Assembly: GCF_000002595.2 (NCBI RefSeq)
Contig: NC_057011.1
Location: forward strand, 3,573,482 to 3,637,481
Reading direction: 5' to 3'
Source of the DNA: Chlamydomonas reinhardtii
Lineage: Eukaryota; Chlorophyta; Chlorophyceae; Chlamydomonadales; Chlamydomonadaceae
Length of the DNA: 64,000 nucleotides
The position numbers and the translations under genes were made by a program. The notes under the pieces were generated by a model that worked only from the letters and a program-made list of their open reading frames with translations, was not told where the DNA came from and ran no database searches. Shown here one piece after another: positions 32,881 to 44,986 of this stretch (the stretch's first letter is position 1; every line of letters begins with the position of its first letter).

Positions 32881-35548
32881 ATGCAGAGCCTGCGTGGCCA
32901 GTGCATTTCAGCGCAGCCCCACAGGGCGCGACCCAAATGCTCGAGCGTCACTTCCAAGCCCACTGTACTTGTGCAGCGGTTGTTGCATGCCTCGCCGCGG
33001 CGGCCTGTGGGCTGCCGATCGCTCTCGCTTGATGCCGAGGACCTTGACACCCCCATCGCCGACCTGGAGCAGGCGTTGAAGCGCGCGGTCACCAAGGAGG
33101 ACTTCAAGTCCGCGGCCCGTCTACGCGACGCAATTCAGTGAGTTGGAACTAGTCATGGTTGCAGGCTTGGGGGGTGGGCAGTCGCCGAAGGACCGGCATC
33201 AAACCGTGTCAGCGACACCCCACGCGGCCAGATGCTTTTTGACATTCCATGGTGCTGCAATTGCTTAAATCCTTCCGACCTTCCCTACACTCAGGCAGAA
33301 GCAGTCCATCAGCAAGCTGGCGGTGGAGGACGCCAACCGCCGCTTCTACGACGCGTTCATGTCCGGCCGCGTGGAGGTGCGCGAGGTCGGGGGTCTGGAC
33401 TGGGGGGGGCCGGGAGAATGGGGGCACGCGGCCACCTGCCCTCCGTAACCATTACCACCACAGCTGACACACGATATGGGACTGGAGGGCTGTCTGTGGA
33501 GTGGCAGTCGGGTGGGCGGCTGGTCGCAGCGCGGCGCCGCCAGCGGCCAGCAGCCGCCCTCCTCCACGCTCCTGGGCACGTCAGCCAGCCTCGCTCAATG
33601 GTCCGCCTCCCACCCCTCATCGAACTTGCCGATGCAAGCCGATGCATGCTCTTTGTCAGCGCCCTCCTCGCGCGCTACTCGCTAACCTCCCTGACGCCGG
33701 CCGACCTGCGCCCCGACCTAATTGCGCGCGCCCCCACCTCGCCTGTATAGGAGATGGACAAGATCGTGGGCCTGGGGGAGCACGTGCAGGTGGTGCACCC
33801 CGGCTCGGCCACCATCGCGGGGCGGGCCCAGGTGCGGTGCGGTGCGGAAGATGGGGGCAGGGGGGGTGGAGGGTGGGCTGGGTTGGGTAGGGCTCACGCC
33901 AGTCTGGAAACGGGGTCAAACGGTAGGGGTTATAACATGCGCATACGTGGTTGCACAAACACGCCCTCCCGGTGACATACGCTTTGTACAACCACGAATG
34001 TAGTTGCCGTGTCGCTTGGCGTCCGGGGGATGCGTTCATGCCCTCTTGGCACGGTCGGACACGGTCGAGTGTTTTGGGGCTTGAGTGGTGGGCGCGCTGG
34101 CCTGGGCATTGAGTCAGGTGAATGTACAACAGGATGGCCGGGCGTGTGGACATGTGCACGTGTGTACGAAGGAGTTATACGGCTGCAGCCGGGCGGGTGG
34201 CATGCGGAGTGGTGGTGGGAGGAGGCGACCAGCGCTATGCCCCACCGTGCAGCGTAATGCAGCCGTTTAAGGCGTCCTTGCTGTCAGCTTCGTACTGATG
34301 CCTATTATGGCACCACTTCTCACCACCCCTTTCGTCGCCACCTGCCTCGCCAGGTGATGGACAGCTGGCGCGCCATCATGCGGAATGTGCGGCCGGGCGC
34401 CTTCAAGGTGGGCCGGGGCTGGGCGCGCGGGCGGGTGTACTGGGTTTTGGCAGGCAACGGGCAGCCTTCCCAGGAGCACGTTTCTTGGCAAAGGGATGAG
34501 AGAGACGTTGGTGTGTTCCTCATAAGTCATCCACACTGCGCTGAGCGGCCGCTTGCATGTGTGCCGGGACTGAGTACAGGTGGTGCTGGAGGATGTGCGT
34601 GTGTACGCCCGTGAGGACTTTGGCTACGTCACGTGTGTGGAGATCATCGACGCAGACGACTCGGCGGGGCGGTGAGTCCGACCGGCATCGTTAGCGGAGT
34701 GCTGTCGAAATGCGAACGCGAATGTGCGCGACACGAAGAGAAGTTGTAGTCGCTAGCACGCATAGAAGGCCGGTTAGCAGGAGGCGGTCACAGCAGACAT
34801 GTTACCTCATCCAGACGGTAAACGCCACGGGCAATAGAGGAGCGCCGCCGACCCATCACTGATATAACCAGGTTGCGATGGCTAGGCTGTCGGACGGCTG
34901 GCGGGCTGGCGCGGAGCGGAGCTGCGGGGCGCGCGGCATCCGAAACCAACCTGGAAAACACCAGCGCCACCGTCGTCCAGCAGCACATGTGAGGGAGGGA
35001 GTGAGTGGAAGCGTAAGAAACCGGGAAAGAAGCAGCGGGCCAGACAGGAAGCGTGCCCATTGCTACCCCATGTTGGCAGGGCTTGGTTGGGCTGAGCGGA
35101 TTGGGGCGGGGTGGGGCGGAGCGCGGCACGCTGCAGGAATACGATACGCTGCCATGTCAGCGGGCGTTGGGGGCCGCTGATGTCAGTGTGGTTCATGGCT
35201 ATCGGCATCTTCTTACAACTGAAAGCTAACGACAAGGCCGGGCCGGCACCACCAGCTGTACACTGCTTGCTGCACACGGTCGCAACCTCACATCCCTGCC
35301 TGCCTGTCTCCTGCTCATCAGGTCCCCATGCCATCCCATGCCGCGCGCCTTGCGCCTTGCCCTGACGCGCCACGTCACGGCCGCATGGCTCCCGGCCTCG
35401 CGCACATGCCTCCTAAGTGCTCCCGACACCCTTCCATGTACGCTTGTCGCAACGCAGGATCATCGCCACCAACCTGTTCGAGAAGCAGGACGGCGCGTGG
35501 CGCATCGTGCAGCACCACGGCTCGCCCGCTGCTGGCCGCTTCCGGTGA
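32881..35548 (+). CDS. SnoaL-like domain protein with UVR motif, probable organelle targeting
   Basis: Six exons in phase: 32881-33137, 33295-33376, 33751-33831, 34354-34407, 34580-34671, 35458-35548 (218 aa). The first ~55 residues (MQSLRGQCISAQPHRARPK...) are Arg/Ser-rich without acids, like a plastid or mitochondrial presequence. Residues about 62-95 form a UVR-type motif (DLEQALKRAVTKEDFKSAAR, then LRDAI). The remainder is a SnoaL_3/NTF2-like fold: NRRFYDAFMSGRVEEMDKIV, VVHPGSATIAGRAQVMDSWR, VRVYAREDFGYVTCVEII, ATNLFEKQDGAWRIVQHHGS. Such alpha+beta-barrel domains bind small ligands or proteins; plant relatives couple UVR and SnoaL regions. The catalytic role is unknown. A TGTAA at 35913-35917 may end the transcript. 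Confidence 0.85.
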
Positions 35549-36091
35549 CAGCCTGGACACGCCCATGCTTCACACACCAGTTGGCCTGGCACGTACCGAG
35601 TCAGTCTGGATTTCACAATAACTTTCAAGCATATGCGGGGAAACAATAAGCAAGCGAGCGAGAGGCCCAAGCACCTTGAAGCATATTAGCGTGGCCTGGC
35701 TTTGCAGCGGCCGTGCACGTCCAGGGCATTGACGCATGTGTGTGCACCAACTTGTGCGATTGACGGTTGACACACGTGTGCAGCCGCCCATCGGGCTACG
35801 GATCAGGGTAAAGGCACAAGGTGGACTTGCGCCGCCCATCTGGATCCAACGGCCACATCGGCTGTGTTCACACATGAATGCCCGTCCATGCCTTGAAGCA
35901 CTCAGTCCCAAATGTAAGGCAAGGTCCTTGTGCGAGGTCAGACTACTGGTCAACTCTTGACTAACAAGAAAACTGTTCAGGTGCCCCAATCGTGGGCACC
36001 ACGCTCACAACAAAATGCGCGGTCACATTTTGTGTGCAAAGTAGAGCTTGCTCCGCTTGTGTGGACGTATGAGACGTTTTGCCTGCTGGCG
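35549..36091. other. Convergent 3' flanks
   Basis: The spacer between the convergent SnoaL-like gene (ends 35548, plus) and RAB5IF gene (ends 36092, minus) holds their 3' UTRs. No gene or repeat is visible. Confidence 0.5.
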
Positions 36092-37829
36092 CTATACGAT
36101 GGTGGCGGACAAGGGTACGTGGGCGACGTTGTAGGCGAGCACCCACACCAGCTGCGCGGAGGAAGCGTGGGGAGTGTATGTGTAAGATTGTATGATGAAT
36201 GACAGGAAGGGAATGATGGTGTCACTCTTGTCGGTGGTCGCAGGACGACACAGCAAATGCTCTCACAGCAATCGATCGGCACGCGTGAAGCAAACACACA
36301 TGCAGCAGCGGCGGCACCCTGTGCAGCCCGAGTGTGTGGCTGTGGCCTTGTAATGTGCGCCAGGGAAAACGTGCCGCCGCCCTCTCTGTCTGGCGATCAC
36401 GCGTAAGGCGTGTCCTAGCCGTCACCCCAGTCGTGCAGCTGCAACCGCAGGGGCGCGCAGCTACCGCCCGCCCCTACCTCCTGACCTCCTGGCCCCTCGG
36501 AAACATCCTTCATCCTTTGGGGCCATCCAGCCCGCAGCCAAGCACTGGCCCACGCGCCGAAACCCCAGCAGCACTGCGCAGCACCGGCCCCAGCCCCAGC
36601 CCCTGGCCCCGGTCCCATCCACCCACCACGAACACTGCGCTGAAGGTGGGGAAGCCCTCCACCAGCACCTCGGCCACACCGCCGTGCTGCTCCTCGTCGA
36701 TTCTGTGGAGGTTTGCATGTGCGCGCGTGAGGATGTGAGTGGTGACGTTCCAGTTGCGGGTGCCCACATGTTACATTGAGCAGAGGCGATAGAGTCAGGC
36801 CGGGCCAAGTGTGAGTGAGCAGCACCGATTGTGCGCGTGGTTCGCTCCCTTGTGTTGCACTGCTTCCAAAGCGCAGTGGCTGAAGACCCCGGGCCCTGCC
36901 AAGTCTCTCGCCCGCCCCCGCATTCCAATCATGTCTGCCTTCCCACCCCACCCATGCGTACCTCAACACACCACGGTAGAAGATCACTGTGCACAGCCCT
37001 TGCGCGATGGCAAACCTGCAAGCCGATCCAAGGGCACAGCAGCACGAGCATTTACACCCAGACCTATCACTTCCAACATCACGACGTGAAAGTTTCAGGG
37101 GCATCCCCATCGCCCATGCGGTCACAGCGGTACGAATGGTCAATGCACCGGAGGCAAGGGGCACTGCTGGTGCTGGCGCCAGAAAGCAAGTGCCAGGCAC
37201 CCTTCTGGAAGCAGCTAGCTAGCTAGGTGCACCCACGTTAGGAATCCATTGAGGCCGGTCAGAGGCAGCACGCCGCACACGATGCCAATGATAAGCGCCG
37301 TGACCTGCTTCTGCCAGTGCATAGCCGTCAGCAGCTCCTCCTGCACACTCGGCATGTGGGCGGGGGCGGCCAGGGGGGGCATGAGACACCAAGTGTGCGA
37401 CATCATGCTACAGCTGTGTCCAACAGGGTCACGGTGACTCGCTGATGACATCGGTCCCAGACCAGAAGTCGGCTCTGGCACTTCGGTTGCCTCATCCGTG
37501 TTGGCGACAGAGGCGGCGAGGCCCGGGGGCCGTGATCACTCGCTGAGGCGCTGGACACATGGCGCCATCAGAGAGCTGGGTGCTCAGCAGCCCAGTGGCT
37601 GTGCAGCTCTTCTGGGTGTGCGCAGGTCCGCGGGTGCGGCGGCAGTCGACCATGCACGGCAGGTTGCGTGCGCACACGCCTACACGCCTTGCCAACCTTG
37701 CTGCACCCCCCCCGCCCCCCACCCACCCACCTTGTTCCACATAGCATCCTTGCCCTGCTTGACGCGCTCCAGGAAAAGCTCAAAGCCCTCCTTGTTTGCT
37801 TTCCCCGGAGCCGGAGCCTTTGCGGCCAT
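36092..37829 (-). CDS. RAB5IF: RAB5IF/OPTI-family ER membrane protein
   Basis: Five exons in phase, coding order: 37829-37731, 37340-37237, 37015-36962, 36702-36627, 36151-36092 (130 aa; the human protein is about 129). Family signatures are in order: WQKQVTALIIGIVCGVLPLT (first membrane segment), AIAQGLCTVIFYRGVLR (second), RIDEEQHGGVAEVLVEGFPT (the conserved acidic DEEE-GG loop), and SAVFVLVWVLAYNVAH (third). In animals this protein, also called OPTI, pairs with TMCO1 in the GEL complex of the ER multipass translocon and belongs to the EMC6/GET2-like partners of Oxa1-family insertases. A role in membrane-protein biogenesis is inferred from that. It is divergent from the second SnoaL-like gene, with 302 bp between start codons. 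Confidence 0.9.
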
Positions 37830-38131
37830 CTTGATCACGGCCGCGGCGCGCGTGGCCCTAAGTGGTGGTGTGGGAGGCCGCGCGCGTGCGTCTCGCACGC
37901 CCCGACTTCAAGTATACGGGCGCGCCGGGATATCTGTGTGTTTCCAGTAGGTCGACAACCACACTGAAGGTCTAGATTCAGTCAGGTATAGCTAAATGAG
38001 AAGGTCTGGGCGGACACACGCGAAATGGTGATCGGGCACGTAGGCTACAACAAGTAGACCCAGCAAGAATGTGTTTATAATGTATGATGTGAGGTACTAG
38101 GAACAGGGCATTACGAGCGTGTAAAGCTTCA
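37830..38131. promoter_or_regulatory. Short divergent promoter region, RAB5IF / SnoaL-like gene
   Basis: Only 302 bp separate the oppositely oriented start codons at 37829 and 38132, so both 5' leaders and promoters must be packed here. I see no TATA element; the assignment is positional. Confidence 0.45.
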
Positions 38132-40545
38132 ATGAGCAAGCTGAGGCAAGTTGCCCCATCGTTGCGTGCCGATTCAGTTGCCCCGACAATGCTGTGGAAA
38201 GCTGAGCGCAGGTACGTACGAAACAAACAAAGACACAAGTAAGGGTTAAAGCAGTCGCCTACAACAGGCAAGCATTATTATGCAAGCCTTGCCATCAAGT
38301 CATGGCCGCTTGCGCGGCTGGCACGGCCGGCACCCACACCCGTGTACGCAACATGTGCATCGCTCAGCAAGGCATATAACAGCAAACCGTGCTTCAAATG
38401 GGGATGCAGGCGCTCCGACCACTTCAACACGGTGGGTTGGCGTGAAAGACGGGGGTTGAGCTCGGTCGTCCGAGCCCGTCCCCATTGCTGCCTTGAGGTC
38501 TGCTGCGAGGCCTTTACCGCGCCCATGGTGCTTTTACGACTGCAGGGAGCAGATAGCACTACAGCGGGCGAGGATGTTCTACGAGGTGGGGGTGGCCGGG
38601 GCAGTGGTCGCGCGCGGCTATGCTGCGACCAGTGCTGTGCTCGAGGCACTGCACTGCAAGTGGGAGTAGTTCATTCCAATCCCAGCTGGGGCTGGGGGGT
38701 TGCAGCTGCCTCAGCGGCCCCCGGCGGTCAGCTTCTTGCCCCTCGGGGCCATCACCATCTCCACCACACGCTGCTGCTTGCACGCAGGACGTGTGGAGCA
38801 GCGGCAAGGTGCTCAAGCTCAACACCATCATGGCGGAGGATCACCAGCAGCACGACATGTGCGGCAGGCAGCACGGGGCGGGCGGGCGGGGGTGGGGGTG
38901 GTAGATGCCAGCCCAAACTAAATCGAACCCAATGCAATGGGTGGTGGCGGGCAGAAAGCGCCCGCCAACATACAACACCATTGCAGCGGCTGCTCTTGCC
39001 TACTGTACTGTATCCGTGCCCCCCCCCTCTACTGCTCACCATCAGTGGTTGGGGTCCGAAATAAACTACCCCCCGTTACCACGCCTGTGCCCACACCGCA
39101 TGTGCCCGCAACCTGCCCACACCCCGCACCCCATGTGCCCACGTGTGCAGGGTGTGGCAGCCCGCCCGTGTGGGCGCCGGGCGCTCCGCCATGCTGCGGG
39201 GGGTGCTGGCCTACCGCGCCGCCTACCCGGACCTGGTGTTCGCGGTGCGGGACGTGGCGTACTCGGCGGAGGGGCACAGCGTGTTCGTGGCGTGGTGGGT
39301 CGGCGGGCGCGGGTCAGCGGGCGGGCGGGCGGGTGGTGTTTGGGGGTGGGGGGAGGGGGATTACGCGGCCATGACAGTGGTCCGTGCTCGCGTGCCAATG
39401 CCTGGCGACTGGCGCGACCTGCTGGTGCCGTGTGTGGGTGAGCTGCGGCTCCGCTCCGCCCCTCATCAGCAGCAGGGGTGCAGCACCAGCGCCACACCTC
39501 CACACCTCTACACCCCAACGCCCACACACGCCCACACACGCACACACACAGGGCCGCCAAGGGCACCAACCTGGGACCCATCCGAGACCAGCCGCCCACG
39601 CACAAGGTGCGGGTCCTCGCGGGGCGGGAGGGGGCGGGGTGAGCCGTTCATGTGGAGCTCGGAGTGATGAATGCACAAGTATGAAGTGCCCACGTGCAGG
39701 CGGAGGGGCTGAATGCGTGGGATGGCTGGGAGCCTGGGACTTTCCTGCAACAGGAGGCGCCGTGACGGGCTGGCGGCTGCGGCTCGTACCGTCGTACGGT
39801 ACATCTATCTACCAGATACGGGCATTGTATAAAAGTGTGCGGCCTGATCTGGTAGCCCTGTCACCCAGTGCCTGTCAACCAGTGGCCAGTGCTTGTCACC
39901 CCTGGGGCCTCCACATGAGTGCAGTCCGTAACACGCACATGCGCACACACGCTGCCGCAGGTGACGGAGTTCCAGGGCGTGTCGCGGCTGCAGTTCAACG
40001 AGCAGAACCAGATCGCCGCGTCCTTCGTCTTCCGGTAGGCGCCTAGGCGGATAGGTGCTGGCAAACCTAAACCAACAGCTGACCCGGCTTCACCCGGGGG
40101 CACCTGCGCGACAGCCAGCTGGCGTCACTCCGCATGGCCCGACATTGGTGCTCGCGCCGAAGGAGCGTCCCCACACAGCGCGAGTTGGTGCTTGGTGTGT
40201 CGACGTTTGCATCTGTTCAGCTGTTACAAGCCAGTGAAGAAGCCGCCGTCCAAGAGGACCCGTGCTATGGCATGTGCATGACCCACACCGCAAATTGCAC
40301 CCACACCGCGAAGTTTGCCGCTCGACGTCCGCCTTGACCGCGCTTCCATCCCACGACTCGCCCACCCCAGGCAAGCGCCCGCGGACGAGGCCCGGTACTT
40401 CATGGGCGCAGCGCTGCCCGGCGCCTTCGCCGGCACCCTGCAGGCAGCGGCGCCGCCCCAGCAGCCGCAGCAGCGGCGCCGCCCCAGCAGCGGCGCCGCC
40501 CCAGCAGCCGCGGCAGCGGCGCCGCCCCAGCAGCCGCAGCAGTAG
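38132..40545 (+). CDS. SnoaL-like polyketide-cyclase-fold protein, probable organelle targeting
   Basis: Seven exons in phase: 38132-38211, 38546-38585, 38788-38858, 39151-39294, 39552-39606, 39961-40034, 40371-40545 (212 aa). The start MSKLRQVAPSLRADSVAPTM looks like a presequence, and its phase-2 donor fits the next exon exactly; a start at the internal MFYEDVW would be the alternative. The SnoaL domain reads RARMFYEDVWSSGKVLKLNT, MAEDHQQHDMVW, LRGVLAYRAAYPDLVFAVRD, AKGTNLGPIRDQPPTHKVTE, VSRLQFNEQNQIAASFVFR. The catalytic-type histidines of MAEDHQQHD are kept. The C-terminal ~50 residues are Pro/Gln/Ala low complexity. The substrate is unknown. It is not close in sequence to the other SnoaL-like gene 2.6 kb away, which lacks the EDH-QHD motif. 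Confidence 0.82.
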
Positions 40546-40989
40546 ATTGCTCTGCTCCACCTTCCTGCACTGCCCTTCACTCTGCCCCAAGTCAGCTCAT
40601 TGACACGCTTCCGCACGCGCACAGTGCAGCAGACCACGACATGCGCCCGCCAACACCAATGAGGCCGCAATAAACAGGCGGCAACGGCGCCCGCTGTACG
40701 CCACGCACTGACGCACATAAAGCATATCTCATGACCACATACACTGCACACCATCATTTTAGTGCGCTTCAGTATGTCCGATTGATGAGAGGTGTGCGGG
40801 CTGCTGCGCCCCAGAGTGGAGCGTGAAAGATTCTTGCATTGGTACCAACACATTTTTATGCCACCATACATGCATGACCCGTCTTCCTTTCACTGCCAAC
40901 TCAGCACACCCTGCTAGCTCCTGCCGCTATTAGCGCCTACGCCTTCAGGCTTCAGCACTATTTCAGCCCATGTGTACGTGTGTATACGT
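40546..40989. other. Convergent 3' flanks
   Basis: The spacer between the convergent SnoaL-like and bisphosphate-nucleotidase genes. No gene, repeat or clear polyadenylation word was recognised. Confidence 0.5.
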
Positions 40990-43942
40990 TTAGCTGGAGC
41001 CGGTGGAGATGGGCGCCTTGCGTTTCCCGAACACCACGAAGTAGGGGTTGAGCACGTCCTCCTTGTTGTACACCACCGCCGCCTCCTTCACCAGCTCCTC
41101 CTGAAGTAATACAGGCGTGGAAGTGTGTGCTGTCAAAGCGGGCCGAGGCCTGATATCATTGTTGCATGCGGCTAGTGTATTGCAGGTAGGCAACCGCAGA
41201 GCTGTAGGAGCTGGAAGACGGTGTGGGACGCTCCGGCCCATTAATGAGTCGCCCACGTGAGCGCATCAAAGTGCAGGATTTTGTCGTGATGCCTCAATAA
41301 GCTGTAAAATACGCTGTTTAGAACATGCTCCGCTTGCCTCGTCCCACTCTGTCGATCGCGCCTCTCCCGGGATCCCGCCCGCTGAGCCCGCGCCGCCTCC
41401 CCCAATTACAAACCCCCACCTTCCAGTCCTGCAGCGGGTTGCCCTTGTTGTCCTGCGTGCCCGCCTGCAGCACCGCGCCGCCCGCCTCGCGCACGATGAT
41501 GTCGGCGGCGGCGATGTCCCACTCGCACGTGGGCGCCAGCCTGAAGCGGCGGGGCAGGAGGGGACAAGAGGCGGGGGCAAAAGCGACGTGAGGCACTTGC
41601 AAGTTCAGGCACGGCAGGTGCAGCAGGCACCGACAGGGTGAGCGAGGAGGACTGATGCCGTGAATGGGTGGTGTACTTGGGTGATTACACGGTGGCCCAA
41701 CCGACCAGGTCTACCAGCAGCCCCAACCGACCAGTGCATCATGGCACTTCACAGCCAACCCCGCGCCCAACCAGTCCAACACACATAGACACGTTGCCCG
41801 CCCCGTGACCTCTTTTTGCACATACACACACACGCGTGTGGACACTAATCCCCCCTCGAGGTTAGAGTAGCGGGGGTTGCGCGATTTCCGGTTGGTAAGA
41901 CCGGCGGCTCACCGCAGCAGGTATGCGAGGTAACTTCAGGTAACATCCGTAAACCGTCGCTTTGCTGCATCGCATACACTGTCTTTGCGCAATGTTTTCC
42001 TTGTGCTCTTTAACACACGCGCGTCCACCCAGTCAGCTTGTCCCCCTCCCTTCCCCTTCCGCTTCCCCTTCCACGTCCTCTTTTGCCGCCGCCCCTCCGC
42101 ACCTGGGGTAGATGTGCGCGGCGCCCTCCGCCACCATGAGCAGCTTGAGGCTGGAGCCCACCTGCACCAGCTCGGGAGACTGGAACAGCGCAATGAACTC
42201 CTGGGGGGGGATGCAAGGTCAAGGCCAGGGCGGGGGGCCGGCGCGTGGTTGGTTACGTGGTGTCAAGCACACAATGAGTTGAGACTGGATATGTCCACAC
42301 GCCGACAACACGACGCCGCCCCACATCGCGGGCACTACCGCCGGCACTGTACCGCCAACTGGGCCCCTACCCTTGAGCCCAAGCCCAACCACGCCGCCCC
42401 GCACCTCGGTCTCCTTGTTGAGGTGGCTGCTGCTGGCCACGATCTTGAGCCCCTTGTCCTCGAACGCAAAGTCGGCGGCCTGGATGCGGCGCTGGCCCTC
42501 CGCGGAGCGCAGCCACGCGCCTTTCCCCTTGACGGCCCAGTAGGTCTTGCCCTGAAGGGGGGATTACATTCATGACTAGTTAAGGAAGTGGTAAGTGGAA
42601 GACCATGGGGATGGGGGGGAGCATGGGGGCGGAGAGCGTGGTGGGCGAGAAAGCGCAACCAGGGGAAGCGCGAGAGGGCTCGGGCGTTGCACGCCCTCCG
42701 GCCGCATAGTGCGCTGGCGGCAGGCCAGGGTGCTGCAATGGTACCACTGCAGCTGTCGTGCACTTCACGCGCGTCCCAATGACCTGACCCGATAACCGCA
42801 GCGTTGGCCCAGCTTCCCCACCTGTCATGGTGACGGTTACAAATGTTCGAGATGCGCGCCCGCGGCCCTTCTTCCACCGCCCGGCCGACCCGTTTCTGCA
42901 CCAGCGCTTTACCCCCACCTGCCATCCCCCCGCCCCCAGCCCTGCCCCCCTCTCCCGCCCCTCCTTTTCCGCACACCTGGCAGGGCACGTCCACCACGCC
43001 CATGACGGGCGCGGTGCCGCACATGAGCGCGATGTTGACCGTGAACTGGCCGTTGCGCTTGAGGAACTCCTTGGTGCCGTCCAGCGGATCCACCAGCCAG
43101 TAGTACTGGAACTTCTGTGAGGGCGGGGCGGGGGAGAGTAGGGGAGGTTGCGGGGGTTGCTGGGGGCGCGGATAGTGGTGGTGGAACTTCTCAGGATGTT
43201 TGAGAGCGGCATAAGGCACGGCGCCGTCGGCTGTTGCCGTGGCACCCAGCCAGGCACCCCCTCCCAATACTGCAACCTCATTGCTACGATGAGGGCTTGA
43301 ACTGGGGTGCGGGCTAGGTGTCCGCAGGGTCGGACGCGGGTGGCTGCCTCGACCGCGCCCGGACCGCACGTGGCCCGTCGGCAGCTGTTGCTCGCGTGTT
43401 TCGGCCTCGCCCGCGAAGTCCCTGCCGCGGCCATGCCGCAACCTGCAAAGTACTGCACCACACTGGCGCTCACCTGGCGCACAGCGTGCGGCGTCAGCTT
43501 GTTCTCCTCCGAAATGATCGGAATGTGCGGGGAGATGTTCTGCAGCGCCTGGCAAATGATGGCATTCGCCTCCCGGTCCGCCCGAGTGAGAGGCGATGCA
43601 TCGCTCTTCATTTGGACCTCCCATGTCGACGCCTGCAGCAACGGGTTGGTCGTCAAAGCACGGTCCGCAAGGCGCGGGCTGGGTGCCCGCTCACCTCTAT
43701 TCGCACGCAAGCAAACCCCACCTCGCTGTTATAGATCTGCAGAATAGCACGGCCAGCGGCCTGCGCCGTGGCGATAATGTCCTCCACTTGCAGTTCCACC
43801 TTCAACTGCAGGCGTGCAAAACAGTTCGTTTGCTGAACTTCCCGCGCCTCGGAGCTTCCAAATGCTGCTTAGGTCTAACCTGAATCTCCATAGAGTAGTC
43901 GGGGGTCTCCTCGCCCCGCAGAACCGAAAGTCCGCCACCCAT
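40990..43942 (-). CDS. SAL1: 3'(2'),5'-bisphosphate nucleotidase (CysQ/SAL1 type)
   Basis: Eight exons in phase, coding order: 43942-43880, 43805-43722, 43632-43474, 43114-42977, 42551-42405, 42200-42103, 41540-41420, 41100-40990 (306 aa). It carries the Li+-sensitive Mg2+-dependent phosphatase motifs: [18 protein letters not shown] (metal-binding Glu, about residue 91), [20 protein letters not shown] (motif DPLDGT, about 110-116), [10 protein letters not shown], and [20 protein letters not shown] (motif WD, about 237). Enzymes of this family hydrolyse 3'-phosphoadenosine 5'-phosphate, the by-product of PAPS-dependent sulfate metabolism, to AMP. The [21 protein letters not shown] pattern is closest to CysQ forms. 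No clear transit peptide is seen, so cytosol is as likely as plastid. An inositol monophosphatase is the less likely alternative. Confidence 0.92.
41968..42021 (+). repeat. Intronic interspersed repeat, copy B (bisphosphate nucleotidase)
   Basis: The fullest copy: CATCGCATACACTGTCTTTG, CGCAATG, then the core TTTTCCTTGTGCTCTTTAAC and ACACGCG. It lies within the intron 41541-42102 and, unlike the other copies, is antisense to its host gene. Confidence 0.8.
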
Positions 43943-44826
43943 TTCGCCTCTTGCTTGCAAATTTCAAGCTAATGAGTAGTTATCTTCAACTATCTGGCAC
44001 TTGTAAAATATTGTGCTTTAGCTTTAGGTGTGTAGCAGCTCTGCAACTTGGCTCATGTACATGGACCGGCAGTCCGGCACTCCGGGTCTCCGGCAGTAGC
44101 AACATCCCAATCGCCCACACGTCTCCGCCAGCTCCCCCTACGCGCACCTTATGTGGACCGGCGTGCCCATACTCGTTTATGGCCAGCTGTTATGACACAA
44201 AGACGTTCGCAACATAGCGAAACGTCGGTAGCAGTGGGCAAAAGCTTATAACACTCACCGGGGCGCCCACCCCTACCTGCCGTGCACTGCTCAATGCATG
44301 CGTGTCCTGTGAAAGCCACTGAGCCAGGCCGTGAGCCTTTACAGGTTGGAGAAGAGCCGAGCCGCACGGATTCCACCAGCATAGTAGCCCTTCTTTGTGC
44401 ATGGCCTACTCCAGTCTCCAGGTATTGGCAAGCCTCATCAGATGTGTCACCACACCCTGCACACCATCCCGCTCCTTCGCATTCGCATTCGCATGTAAAC
44501 ATTTCAGTGATCCCGCTCCTTGCGGCTCACAGCCCCCGCCTCCCCCACACACCGTCTCCCCACACTCCGCCTCCTCCACACTCCGCCTCCCCACACTCCG
44601 CCTCCCCCACACTCCGCCTCCCCCGATTCCGTTTGGCACGAACACAGGACCCCGCCCTTCCTTGCCCCCCAAAACGCCTGCAGCATTACACGCCACCCAG
44701 GCCCCAATGCCAGGCTAGCATGCCCAGTACCTCTGATGAAATCATAACACCGTCTTGCATGGATGGCTGAACGCCCCCCCTCCAGCGCCCGCCTCCTCCT
44801 CTCCCGCTGCGCCACCGGCCTCCCTG
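43943..44826. other. Spacer between nucleotidase 5' end and DPH2 3' end
   Basis: Both flanking genes are on the minus strand. It contains the minisatellite at 44529-44635. A TTACA at 44686-44690 reads TGTAA on the minus strand 137 bp after the DPH2 stop and is the likely DPH2 polyadenylation signal. No other gene is seen. Confidence 0.55.
44529..44635. repeat. 15-bp minisatellite (CACACTCCGCCTCCC)
   Basis: Five or six near-perfect units of CACACTCCGCCTCCC/T are arrayed head to tail, with looser copies on the left, just beyond the DPH2 3' UTR. Confidence 0.8.
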
Positions 44827-44944
44827 TCACCACGCCGCAGCGCTCCGCTCCGCCGGCTGCTCGTCCGCGTAGCCCGCCGCCCGCCCGCTGCGGCCCTCCA
44901 CTGCCAGCTCCACGGCCTTGGGCTCCGCGCCTGCACCACATGAG

Positions 44945-44986
<42 letters not shown>

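Noticed and set aside
38525-38585. Start codon ATGGTGCTTTTACGA at 38525 for the SnoaL-like gene
   Set aside because: That frame does not enter the FYEDVWSSG frame. The upstream exon 38132-38211 joins in phase and gives a presequence-like start.
42335-43624. 429-codon minus-strand frame over the nucleotidase locus
   Set aside because: It is in the wrong phase through exons and introns of the bisphosphate-nucleotidase gene. The spliced frame has the family motifs; this one does not.
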